This document shows, in pieces, positions 36,726 to 44,473 of a DNA stretch of 64,000 nucleotides; position 1 is the stretch's first letter, and the number at the start of each line of letters is the position of its first letter. A program made the position numbers and the translations under genes. The stretch covers positions 20,490-84,489 of the forward strand of contig JAZMZV010000246.1 of the NCBI GenBank assembly GCA_045586185.1. Reading direction: 5' to 3'. This DNA comes from RUG11551 sp045586185 (GTDB lineage: Bacteria > Planctomycetota > Planctomycetia > Pirellulales > Thermoguttaceae). The notes beneath the pieces were generated by a model. That model was given only the letters and a program-made list of their open reading frames with translations. It was not told where the DNA came from and ran no database searches.

Positions 36726-37319
36726 TCCCTGCTTCTCCGCTTCTACAATGGCAATGCGACCGTCGATAATCTCTTTGATAACTACCGTAACGCCGGACGG
36801 CAAAGCAGGACCGGGCGTCATGGCTTCCATTTCGTCGATTCGTCCTTGAATGGTCAGTTGAATTTTGCCGGTATTGGTTTTATGTTCAGGAATGCGAATG
36901 TAGACCGTCGCGGTTTTTCCAACGGCGGATTCAATCTTCACGTTTCCGCTGGACTGCAGCTTGTTGATTAATCCCATAATAAACGCAACCGCAGCGCCGG
37001 CAACCCAGCCGCCAATGAGAGCGCATGCAAAACTGACAATCGGATGAAGCTTGGCGCTGTCCGCCCATAAACCGATTACGCCGAAAAAGGCGCTTGCAGC
37101 AACAATAACCCGAAAGCTCAAAAAGCGCGCCAGGGAAATCACGCTTCCGCTGCCAACGTCGGTATCGCCGCTGTCGAGATCTCCGCCGTCCATGTCTACG
37201 TCGGGAGCGTCGACGTCGTTGAAGTCGCCAAATCCCAGAATCATCATCAGGAACTGGATTACCATAATCAACCCGCCGACAACGGCGCAAATCAGAAACA
37301 GGGTATGAAGCATTGTCAT
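36720..37319 (-). CDS. NfeD/YuaF-like membrane protein with C-terminal OB domain
   Basis: 199 residues. Transmembrane helix about 4-28, an Asp/Gly-rich loop (DAPDVDMDGGDLDSGDTDVG), two more helices (about 63-85 and 92-117), then a soluble C-terminal domain of about 70 residues (ESAVGKTATVYIRIPEHKTNTGKI) with the beta-barrel pattern of NfeD C-terminal OB folds. Such proteins usually pair with flotillin-like SPFH proteins in membrane microdomains; none is encoded here. Assignment rests on topology and the GKTATV/GKI pattern. The stop TAG is part of a repeat-type hairpin. Confidence 0.65.
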   Translation of the reverse strand: MTMLHTLFLICAVVGGLIMVIQFLMMILGFGDFNDVDAPDVDMDGGDLDSGDTDVGSGSVISLARFLSFRVIVAASAFFGVIGLWADSAKLHPIVSFACALIGGWVAGAAVAFIMGLINKLQSSGNVKIESAVGKTATVYIRIPEHKTNTGKIQLTIQGRIDEMEAMTPGPALPSGVTVVIKEIIDGRIAIVEAEKQGE

Positions 37320-37437
37320 GGCATTAAATTGGGGGTTAGAAGTAAACGTTTGGAAAGAGTCCCTCGCTATTCCTATTTATAATATACGATTTATTTAAGA
37401 AAAAGAAACCGGGAGACAGAAAAATACTGGAAAATTC

Positions 37438-37466
37438 TTGATTTTTATTTTTGGTTGGTTTATAAT
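37438..37466 (+). promoter_or_regulatory. Candidate promoter of the BNR gene
   Basis: TTGATT (37438-37443), 17-bp spacer, TATAAT (37461-37466). A repeat element follows immediately and forms the leader. Confidence 0.5.
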
Positions 37467-37468
37467 TA

Positions 37469-37560
37469 GTTGCGAGTTGCGAGTAGCGAGTTGCGAGAAA
37501 AGTTATTGAGGCTCTTGCGTCAATTGCTAATTGCTAATTGACAATTGCTAATTCCCTTTC
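37469..37560. repeat. 7-nt repeat element, GTTGCGA and AATTGCT types
   Basis: Four GTTGCGA/GTAGCGA units, the motif TTATTGAGGCTCTTGCGT, then AATTGCT/AATTGAC units. The two arms belong to different unit families. Confidence 0.8.
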
Positions 37561-37574
37561 CCCTCCCCCCTATC

Positions 37575-38945
37575 ATGAAACATTTATTATTAATTATCGT
37601 CGCCGCGCTGATTAGCGCGTTTTGTCAAACCGAAATCGAGGCGGCTGATCCCGCGCCGTGGAAAATCGTTTCCAGAGAGAACGTTGCGTCGGTCTGGTCG
37701 GGAAATCCCGTTCAGTTTGCGTTCGTTCAAAAAGAAGGCCATCTGTTTATCGGATTCTATTCCGGCGAGGACAAGAGCATGGTTATCGGTCAGAAGCAGT
37801 TGCCGGACGGCTCTTGGAAGTTCAAAAAACTGGATACGAAAATCGGCTGGGATTCTCACAATTATATTACCATCGCCTTTGACCGGGACAATTGTCTTCA
37901 CGTCTGCGGGAACATGCATTGCGTTCCAATGATTTATTATCGATCGGAAAAGCCGCTGGATATAGATTCTCTTGAACCGATAAATCGCATGACGGCGGCG
38001 GGAACGACGATGGAAGAGCTTCGTCAGGCGCAGGAAAACAGAGTTACGTATCCAACGTTTATGAGTTCTGTCGACGGAGCTTTGATTTTCACGTATCGCG
38101 ACGGGGCGTCTGGAAACGGAAGCCAGCTGTGGAATGTTTATGACCCGGATTCTAAAATCTGGAAGCGGTTTTTGGACGTCCCCATGTTTGACGGCTTGGG
38201 GAAATGCAACGCTTATTTTAAAGGTCCGGTTAAGGGTCCCGACGGCTGGTATCATATTGCGTGGGTTTGGCGGGACACTCCGGACTGCGCCACGAATCAC
38301 GATTTGTCATACATGCGAAGCCGGGACTTGATTCATTGGGAAACCAGCCAGGGCGCGCCGCTGACACTGCCTGTTACACAGCAGACGGGCGAGGTCGTCG
38401 CCCCGCTGAAAAACGGCGAGGGGCTTCTCAATTCGCTGGTTCAAATCGGGTTTGATACGCAAAATCGCGTTGTGATAACGTACACGCGATACGACGAAAA
38501 CAAAAACAACCAAATCATGCAGGCGCGTCTGGAAAACGGCGTCTGGAAATACTATCAAACGACGGACTGGACGCATAGCTGGGTCTTCTCCGGCGGCGGG
38601 TGCATTCCAGGGGAGTTGTCTTTTTCTGCCGTTCGATCCGAAAACGGGAAGCTGTATCAGTCGTGGAATCGGAAATATGAGAAGTCCGGGGACTTTGAAC
38701 TGGACGGCGAAACGCTCAAGCCCATCGGCGCCGCGCCGCCAAAGTCGAAAATCCCGGCGGAGTGTTACAAAGTCGAGAATACGCAGGAGAATCAAGGTCG
38801 GAAAGTCGCCACGGTAACAGACGCGTCCAATCCAAATCGATTGTACTTTTTCGTTTGGGAAACGCTGCCGATAAACCGGGATCGACCGCATAACGTCGTC
38901 CCGCAGCCCAGCCAGCTGAGAATGTTTGTATTGGAAAGAGAGTAG
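37575..38945 (+). CDS. Secreted BNR_4-type seven-bladed propeller protein
   Basis: 456 residues from ATG 37575 (the 10 codons before it are not part of the signal peptide). Signal peptide about 1-23 (MKHLLLIIVAALISAFCQTE). The body shows BNR_4 family features: DSHNYITIAFDRDNCLHVCGNMH, FTYRDGASGNGSQLWNVYD, IAWVWRDTPDCATNHDLSYM with His/Asp/Tyr groups. Relatives include polysaccharide lyases of the PL24/PL25 kind and unassigned plant- or algal-polysaccharide genes, so a lyase role is possible. The stop TAG is four nt before the next repeat array. Confidence 0.72.
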   Translation: MKHLLLIIVAALISAFCQTEIEAADPAPWKIVSRENVASVWSGNPVQFAFVQKEGHLFIGFYSGEDKSMVIGQKQLPDGSWKFKKLDTKIGWDSHNYITIAFDRDNCLHVCGNMHCVPMIYYRSEKPLDIDSLEPINRMTAAGTTMEELRQAQENRVTYPTFMSSVDGALIFTYRDGASGNGSQLWNVYDPDSKIWKRFLDVPMFDGLGKCNAYFKGPVKGPDGWYHIAWVWRDTPDCATNHDLSYMRSRDLIHWETSQGAPLTLPVTQQTGEVVAPLKNGEGLLNSLVQIGFDTQNRVVITYTRYDENKNNQIMQARLENGVWKYYQTTDWTHSWVFSGGGCIPGELSFSAVRSENGKLYQSWNRKYEKSGDFELDGETLKPIGAAPPKSKIPAECYKVENTQENQGRKVATVTDASNPNRLYFFVWETLPINRDRPHNVVPQPSQLRMFVLERE

Positions 38946-39071
38946 TTAGGCAGTAGGCAGTAGTAAGAATATACAAGCGACCAACGGGAGTGGTTGTTGG
39001 CAAACGCGCGGCAGCGCGGATTGGGAGCGGCGCCTCGCCGTCTCGCAACTCGCCACTCGCCACTCGCAACT
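38943..39071. repeat. Composite repeat: TAGGCAG left arm, GC-rich core in orientation 2, GTTGCGA-type right arm
   Basis: TAGGCAG units from the BNR stop codon, inverted block B (38974-38992), 12 nt, inverted block A (39005-39040; 35 of 36 bases match 27079-27114), then ACTCGCC/ACTCGCA units in the same orientation as at 27150-27185. Confidence 0.88.
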
Positions 39072-39087
39072 AAGAGAGGGTAATACA

Positions 39088-41559
39088 ATGATAAAAAAGT
39101 TATTTATTGTCGCGTTCGCGCTTTTGATGAATGTAACAGTCGCTGACGAGGTGCAAAAACCGTCCGCATCTTTGGAAGAGAACTTTCAGGCAGCGCCGAT
39201 GATCCTGCCGGGCGACAAGATTTCTCTCAAGCCGCTGCCGTTGTGGCATACAAACGGACTCCTGACGGAAGAACTGATTGACGAGTTCTTTGAAAAGGGA
39301 ACGGAAAACGGGTTCGGCGGGTTTACGTTTTTACCGCTCGGTCGGACGCAGCCCAAGTACCTGTCGGAAGAGTATTTCAAGCTCTTTGGGAAGGTTCTCG
39401 AATCCGCCAAAGCGCGGGGCGAGAAAATCGTTTTCTATGACGACGTCGATTTCCCGTCCGGTTCTGCCGGCGGGGCGATGCAAGCGCAGTTCCCGGACTA
39501 CTGCGTCAAACGTCTGGATATGGAATCGTGGACTCAAACCGGACCGAAACTCAACGCTGAGTTCGTCTTCTCGCGCAAGCTGAATCAGAACTGGTATAAC
39601 GGCTACACGCAGGCGGCGGTAGCGATGAACCTCAAAACGTGGGAGCGAATCGACCTGACGCAAACCAAAGACGCGGCTGTTACAGATGAGAAAATCGTCT
39701 GGACGGTTCCGGAAGGCGAATGGAAGGTCATGATTTTCTATTGCCTGACCGATAACCGCAAGGTCGACAACATGGATCAGGAAGCGATGAGAAAGTTCCT
39801 CACGCTGACGTACGATCAATTCTACAAACGTTTTCCGGAGCATTTTGGAACGACGATTCCCATCTGCTTTTTCGACGATGTAACAATAACGCAGACTCAG
39901 GGCGGGCGTAACTGGACGCCGGGGTTCAACGCCAAGTACCGGCAGATATACGGTCGAAGCCCTGCGCTGGATTACCCTGCGGCGTTCATGTCGATTGGTC
40001 CGGAAACAGCGGTCGCCCGGGTTCGGCTCTGGACGGTCAGAAACGAACTCTTTTCCGACGGCTACCCGAAAGTCGTTCACGAATGGTGCGCCGAACACGG
40101 CATCATGTCCAGCGGTCATCCGCAAGGTCCGTACGTAATTCAGCCGTGCAACATGTGCGGAGACGAAATGCTCTTTCATCGATCCAGCGACGCCCCGCTG
40201 TTCGACTCGATTCATTACTACGGGCACGGCCGCGACGGATTCAAGGTTCCGACGTCGTCCGCCAACAATCTGGATAAACCGCTGGTTCTGGTTGAAATCT
40301 ACGGGAACTATCGTGACGGCGTTCGGAACGGGAAACCGGAGTTTGACGACAAGATGCTTTATCGCAGCGCGATGGAAATTTTCTGCCGCGGCGGAAACGT
40401 TCTCCTGCCGCACGGCATTTGGTCTGACCCGGCGACGATGTACATTCCCCCGGATATTTCGTGGCGAAACCCGAACCTCAACGGAACGCTGCCGCAGTAC
40501 GGCGACTGGGTCAGCCGAATCAGCCTCATCATGCGTTACAGCCGTCACGTTGCCGACGTCGGAATCGTCTATCCGATTGACAACCTCAAATCGTACTTCT
40601 ATTTTCATGACAAATACGTTCAGGGCGAACACCCGTACGGGTACTACATTCCGCCGGAAACGGACTACATGGAAGTCGGAAAAGTTCTGACGTCCGGCAT
40701 TTATCGGGACTATACGTATCTGCACCCGGATGTGATGTTGTCACGATGTTCGATTGGGAAAAACGGCGCAGGACAGACGGTCTATAAGCTCAATAACGTT
40801 CAAAACTTCGAGCAGTATCAGGTTCTCGTTCTGACGGGTTCAGAGATTATTTCCTGGAAAACGCTGGAACAGGTTTACGAATTCTGGAAGCAGGGCGGGA
40901 AAGTCTTGGCGACAACGCGTCTGCCCAATCGGGCGGCGGAGGGCGCGGAATTCGACGCCAAAGTCGTTCAGTGGATTGACGAAATGTTCGGCGTCGACCC
41001 GCGCGTTCAGGGCGAAGTCGAAGCGGCGTCCTGCGGTCAAAACGACATCGTTCTGGCAGAGCATTATCGCGAAATGCGACAGTTGAATCAGAAGGCTCAG
41101 TTCCCCATGACGTATCCAGGCATTGAACGCCAGACGCTGACGGAGATTCATCGTCCGCGCGCCGTTTTTTTGCCGCAGCCGACGCCTGCAGCTCTGCAAA
41201 AAGCGTTGGACGAGCTGATTGCCGTTCCCGACGTGAAAATCGTTTCCCATGACGGCTCAGCGCTGCCGGAAAACAAAATTACTCCGCGGTGGGACTACGA
41301 TTACGACGGCATGATTCAGTACATTCATAAAGTCAAAGACGGACGCGATTTTTACCTCGTTGCCAATTCGTCCAATTCAGACGTCGCGCTGAATGTAACA
41401 ATTCGCGGAACGTTCAAGACGCTGGAAATCTGGAATCCGCTTACTGGAGAAAGAACCCCAATTGATGAATCCCAACTGACGCGAACGCCCAACGCTGTTA
41501 CAATCAACAACTTGTCGCTACTATCTGTTACCGCCTTGTTTATTATGGGACAAGACTAG
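39088..41559 (+). CDS. Secreted GH106-like glycoside hydrolase (alpha-L-rhamnosidase family candidate)
   Basis: 823 residues. Signal peptide about 1-19 (MIKKLFIVAFALLMNVTVA). Catalytic (beta/alpha)8 part: PLPLWHTNGLLTEELIDEFF, ENGFGGFTFLPLGRT, SEEYFKLFGKVLESAKARG and YDDVDFPSGSAGG match the N-terminal strands of GH106; SSGHPQGPYVIQPCNMCGDE and the later LVEIYGNYRDG supply acidic residues. GH106 removes rhamnose from pectic and other polysaccharides with calcium. Shorter than many GH106 enzymes, and some planctomycete relatives are unassigned, so the substrate is inference. Confidence 0.68.
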   Translation: MIKKLFIVAFALLMNVTVADEVQKPSASLEENFQAAPMILPGDKISLKPLPLWHTNGLLTEELIDEFFEKGTENGFGGFTFLPLGRTQPKYLSEEYFKLFGKVLESAKARGEKIVFYDDVDFPSGSAGGAMQAQFPDYCVKRLDMESWTQTGPKLNAEFVFSRKLNQNWYNGYTQAAVAMNLKTWERIDLTQTKDAAVTDEKIVWTVPEGEWKVMIFYCLTDNRKVDNMDQEAMRKFLTLTYDQFYKRFPEHFGTTIPICFFDDVTITQTQGGRNWTPGFNAKYRQIYGRSPALDYPAAFMSIGPETAVARVRLWTVRNELFSDGYPKVVHEWCAEHGIMSSGHPQGPYVIQPCNMCGDEMLFHRSSDAPLFDSIHYYGHGRDGFKVPTSSANNLDKPLVLVEIYGNYRDGVRNGKPEFDDKMLYRSAMEIFCRGGNVLLPHGIWSDPATMYIPPDISWRNPNLNGTLPQYGDWVSRISLIMRYSRHVADVGIVYPIDNLKSYFYFHDKYVQGEHPYGYYIPPETDYMEVGKVLTSGIYRDYTYLHPDVMLSRCSIGKNGAGQTVYKLNNVQNFEQYQVLVLTGSEIISWKTLEQVYEFWKQGGKVLATTRLPNRAAEGAEFDAKVVQWIDEMFGVDPRVQGEVEAASCGQNDIVLAEHYREMRQLNQKAQFPMTYPGIERQTLTEIHRPRAVFLPQPTPAALQKALDELIAVPDVKIVSHDGSALPENKITPRWDYDYDGMIQYIHKVKDGRDFYLVANSSNSDVALNVTIRGTFKTLEIWNPLTGERTPIDESQLTRTPNAVTINNLSLLSVTALFIMGQD

Positions 41560-41613
41560 ACGGCGATATTGTATATTTGTTTTTTGATTATTAGAACCTG
41601 TGGAGATTATCCC

Positions 41614-42669
41614 ATGAAATGCTTAAACTTTTTATTGATTGTTCTGCTTGCCTCGACAGTCTACGGCAAAACGCTTCAAGTTGGACCGGTTCAGGCGTAT
41701 TCCCGAATTGAAGACGCCGTTGCGGCGGCAAACGCCGGCGATAAGATTATCGTTCATCCCTTACCAAACAACGCCGCATACAAAGAAGTCAAACTGATGA
41801 TAAAAAAGCCGAATCTGACAATTCAGGCGGTCAATCCGAATCAGCCCGTCGTTCTTGACGGGTCTGGCGTCAACTATACCGGCGCCGGTTCCACGCCCAG
41901 AGCGATTGTTCAGTTTTGCGCTGAAGGTTCCGGCGGGACGCTCGACGGTTTTGTTCTTCGCAACGCTCGCAACGACAGCTATAACGCCGCCGGCGTGAGA
42001 ATCTCTCAGGCGAACGACGTAACAATTTCCCGCTGCGATATTCACGACAACGACATGGGAATTATGAGTGACGGGCGCGCCGGTCAGCAGGGCGTTGAGC
42101 CGCTGGGCGCAAACCAGCTTATTACTCATTGCCGAATTACGGACAACGGTTCAGACAAACACCCCGGATACAACCACAATCTGTATTTGGGCGGGGATAG
42201 CGTTACGATTCAGTATTCTGAAATCGCCCGGGCGACGACGGGACACAACGTCAAATGCCGGGTTCATCGGGTTACAATTTACAACTGCTCAATTCACGAC
42301 GCTGCCAACCGGGAGATTGACCTTGTTGACGGCAAAGACTGTACCGACGTTCCCGGCAGCGCCGCTCTGATTTCCAACTGCTCGATTAAAAAAGACGCTT
42401 TGTGCCAAGGGAACCACGGTTGTATTCATTTTGGAAAAGACGGCGGCGTGGATCACGATGGAGCTGTCGTTCTGAAAAACAACGCGATTGAAACGCCGTT
42501 TTCAACTCCCGTTATAGAACTGTCAGACGGCAAAGGCGTCGCTTTGTATGACAACGTCTTTTCCGATGCCGGAACGGGAACTCGTACCATTCTGATAAAG
42601 ACCCACGGAAATCAAGTTGTTAAACAGACCGGAAATAGGATACCACAACGGTGGAAAGTTGGGGATTGA
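41614..42669 (+). CDS. Secreted right-handed parallel beta-helix protein
   Basis: 351 residues from ATG 41614 (GGAG 9 nt upstream). Signal peptide about 1-18 (MKCLNFLLIVLLASTVYG). RIEDAVAAANAGDKIIV is the usual opening of DUF1565/PbH1 beta-helices; coils follow with VTISRCDIHDNDMGI, NQLITHCRITDNG, VTIQYSEIARA, VTIYNCSIHDAANREIDL. Pectate-lyase-like fold; likely a polysaccharide lyase or binding protein. The previous stop lies 55 nt upstream, so it is probably co-transcribed with the GH106-like gene. Confidence 0.75.
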   Translation: MKCLNFLLIVLLASTVYGKTLQVGPVQAYSRIEDAVAAANAGDKIIVHPLPNNAAYKEVKLMIKKPNLTIQAVNPNQPVVLDGSGVNYTGAGSTPRAIVQFCAEGSGGTLDGFVLRNARNDSYNAAGVRISQANDVTISRCDIHDNDMGIMSDGRAGQQGVEPLGANQLITHCRITDNGSDKHPGYNHNLYLGGDSVTIQYSEIARATTGHNVKCRVHRVTIYNCSIHDAANREIDLVDGKDCTDVPGSAALISNCSIKKDALCQGNHGCIHFGKDGGVDHDGAVVLKNNAIETPFSTPVIELSDGKGVALYDNVFSDAGTGTRTILIKTHGNQVVKQTGNRIPQRWKVGD

Positions 42670-42679
42670 GATTTGCTTT

Positions 42680-42715
42680 CAATCTATTTCCTATTCCCTA
42701 CTCCCTATTCCCTGC
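42680..42715. repeat. TTCCCTA/CTCCCTA half element before the GH5 gene
   Basis: Right-type arm only, four TTCCCTA-like units, ending 6 nt before the ATG at 42722. Confidence 0.75.
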
Positions 42716-42721
42716 AATATC

Positions 42722-44284
42722 ATGTTACAATCTCGATTCTTTCCCATCCTGACGGTTTTATTATTGACGATTCCCGCTTACGGACAGGTGGAACTGTCCA
42801 ACGGCGATTTCTCCAAAACGACAGCGGCGCAGCTGGCGTCGGACTGGGGCGTGAACGGCGATACGACGTCCGTTCAAACGGTGAATATCGACGGGAAAGA
42901 CGTCCCGGTTTTGCGTCTGACGGTTAAACAGCCGCGGTCGAACGTAATGGTCTATCGACGTATGTATCTGCCGAAGAATCCGCCAAAGGCGCTTAAAGTT
43001 CAGCTGAAAGTTCGATACGAGAACGTTCAGTCCGGGGCGCAGAACTGGAACGACGGGCGGTTTATTATGAACTTCAAGTCGTCCGACGGCAAAACGCTTT
43101 CGCCGACGCCGCACGTTCCAACGTTCAAGGGAACGTCCAACGGCTGGAAAGACGTCGAGTACGTTGTTGCCGTTCCGGAAGGAGCGCAGTTTGTCGAATT
43201 GATGCCGTACTTCCTGCAAGCGCAGTCCGGGACAATGGAATTTGCCGCGATTCAGGTCAGCGCAACCGATCAGGCTCCGCCCGAGAAGAAAGAACGTCCC
43301 CGCGTTCAGGCGAAGCCGTCAGCCGTCCAGACGCCGCGAGATGTAACAGGATTGTCGGAACCGATTCGCGTAGAAGGGAATCGAATTGTCAATCGACAGG
43401 GAAAAGAGGTTTGGCTGCAGGGCGTCTGCATTGACTCTTTGGAATGGAGCGCTGGCGGCGAGCATATTGAGCAAAGCGTTGCGGTTGCTCTCAACGACTG
43501 GAAGGCAAACGTCGTTCGGCTTCCGGTCAAAGAAGAATTCTGGTTTGGTCAGAACAAATGGCAAAACGACGGCGGGGAAAAGTACCGTCAGCTGGTTGAC
43601 CGAGTTGTCGCGATGTGCGCTGAAAAGAAGGCGTATCTGGTTCTTGACCTGCACCGGTTCGGTAAGCCGAAAGACGAACACCGAAAATTCTGGTCAGACG
43701 CTGCCGTTCGATACAAGAATCATCCCACCGTTATTTTTGAGCTGTTTAACGAGCCGCACGACATCAATTGGACAACGTGGCGCGCGTCCATGCAGACGCT
43801 TCTCGACGCCGTTCGTCAAACCGGGGCGAACAACCCTGTTATTGTCGGCGGTTTGGACTGGAGCTACGATTTGTCCGCCGTTGCCAGCGGCGAGTTTGTC
43901 CTGACCGATACAAAACCCGGTCGAGGGATTATTTATTCGTCACATATTTATCCGTGGAAGACGGGGTGGCAGAAAGCGTTTATCGACGCGGCGAAGAAAT
44001 ATCCGATTTTTATCGGCGAGGTCGGAAATCTGCGTTCGTGGGACGATTTCAGCTTCATTCCCAAAAGCGCGCAGAATGAAGTCGTTGGAGTAGACAGCCC
44101 ATGGCCGGCGGATATGCTGGGCGTAATTCAGCATTACCGGCTCAACTGGACGGCGTTTAGTTTTCACCCGAAATGCGGACCCAACGTCATTAAAGATTGG
44201 GACTATACGCCCACGGAATTTTGGGGCGTATACGTCAAACAGGCGTTGGCGGGGAAACAGTTCAAGACTAAAAGATTGCGATGA
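42722..44284 (+). CDS. Secreted glycoside hydrolase family 5 enzyme with N-terminal carbohydrate-binding-like domain
   Basis: 520 residues from ATG 42722. Signal peptide about 1-22 (ending IPAYGQ). Residues about 25-180 form a beta-sandwich like a CBM (VELSNGDFSKTTAAQLASDW). The GH5 domain begins near 205: IVNRQGKEVWLQGVCIDSLE, DWKANVVRLPV, ELFNEPHDINW with acid/base Glu344, YSSHIYPW, and IFIGEVGNL with nucleophile Glu433. GH5 cleaves beta-glucans, mannans and related glycans with retention. Exact substrate not assignable. The upstream reading frame through repeat DNA is not part of the protein. Confidence 0.85.
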   Translation: MLQSRFFPILTVLLLTIPAYGQVELSNGDFSKTTAAQLASDWGVNGDTTSVQTVNIDGKDVPVLRLTVKQPRSNVMVYRRMYLPKNPPKALKVQLKVRYENVQSGAQNWNDGRFIMNFKSSDGKTLSPTPHVPTFKGTSNGWKDVEYVVAVPEGAQFVELMPYFLQAQSGTMEFAAIQVSATDQAPPEKKERPRVQAKPSAVQTPRDVTGLSEPIRVEGNRIVNRQGKEVWLQGVCIDSLEWSAGGEHIEQSVAVALNDWKANVVRLPVKEEFWFGQNKWQNDGGEKYRQLVDRVVAMCAEKKAYLVLDLHRFGKPKDEHRKFWSDAAVRYKNHPTVIFELFNEPHDINWTTWRASMQTLLDAVRQTGANNPVIVGGLDWSYDLSAVASGEFVLTDTKPGRGIIYSSHIYPWKTGWQKAFIDAAKKYPIFIGEVGNLRSWDDFSFIPKSAQNEVVGVDSPWPADMLGVIQHYRLNWTAFSFHPKCGPNVIKDWDYTPTEFWGVYVKQALAGKQFKTKRLR

Positions 44285-44286
44285 AA

Positions 44287-44468
44287 TAAGGCAATAGGCA
44301 GTAGGCAGTAGGCAGTAGGCAATAGTGATTCGCCTTCGGCGAATTTAAAACACATAATATTCCCAATAGTCTAAATTAATGACTTCCGTGGGGTTGATGG
44401 TTAAAGAAGACAGTATGCAGTAGTAAAGATTTCCCTACTGCCTACTGCCTCTTGCCTACTGCCTAACT
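44287..44468. repeat. Long 7-nt repeat element, TAGGCAG type
   Basis: Five TAGGCAG/TAGGCAA units, core ATTCGCC-TTC-GGCGAAT (44328-44344), about 85 nt of other sequence, a short TATGCAGTAG patch and a right arm of ACTGCCT units up to the M16 stop. Confidence 0.85.
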
Positions 44469-44473
44469 CTTTT

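Noticed and set aside
39331..40725. 464-codon frame antisense to the GH106-like gene
   Set aside because: Antisense shadow; no homology features and no start signals.
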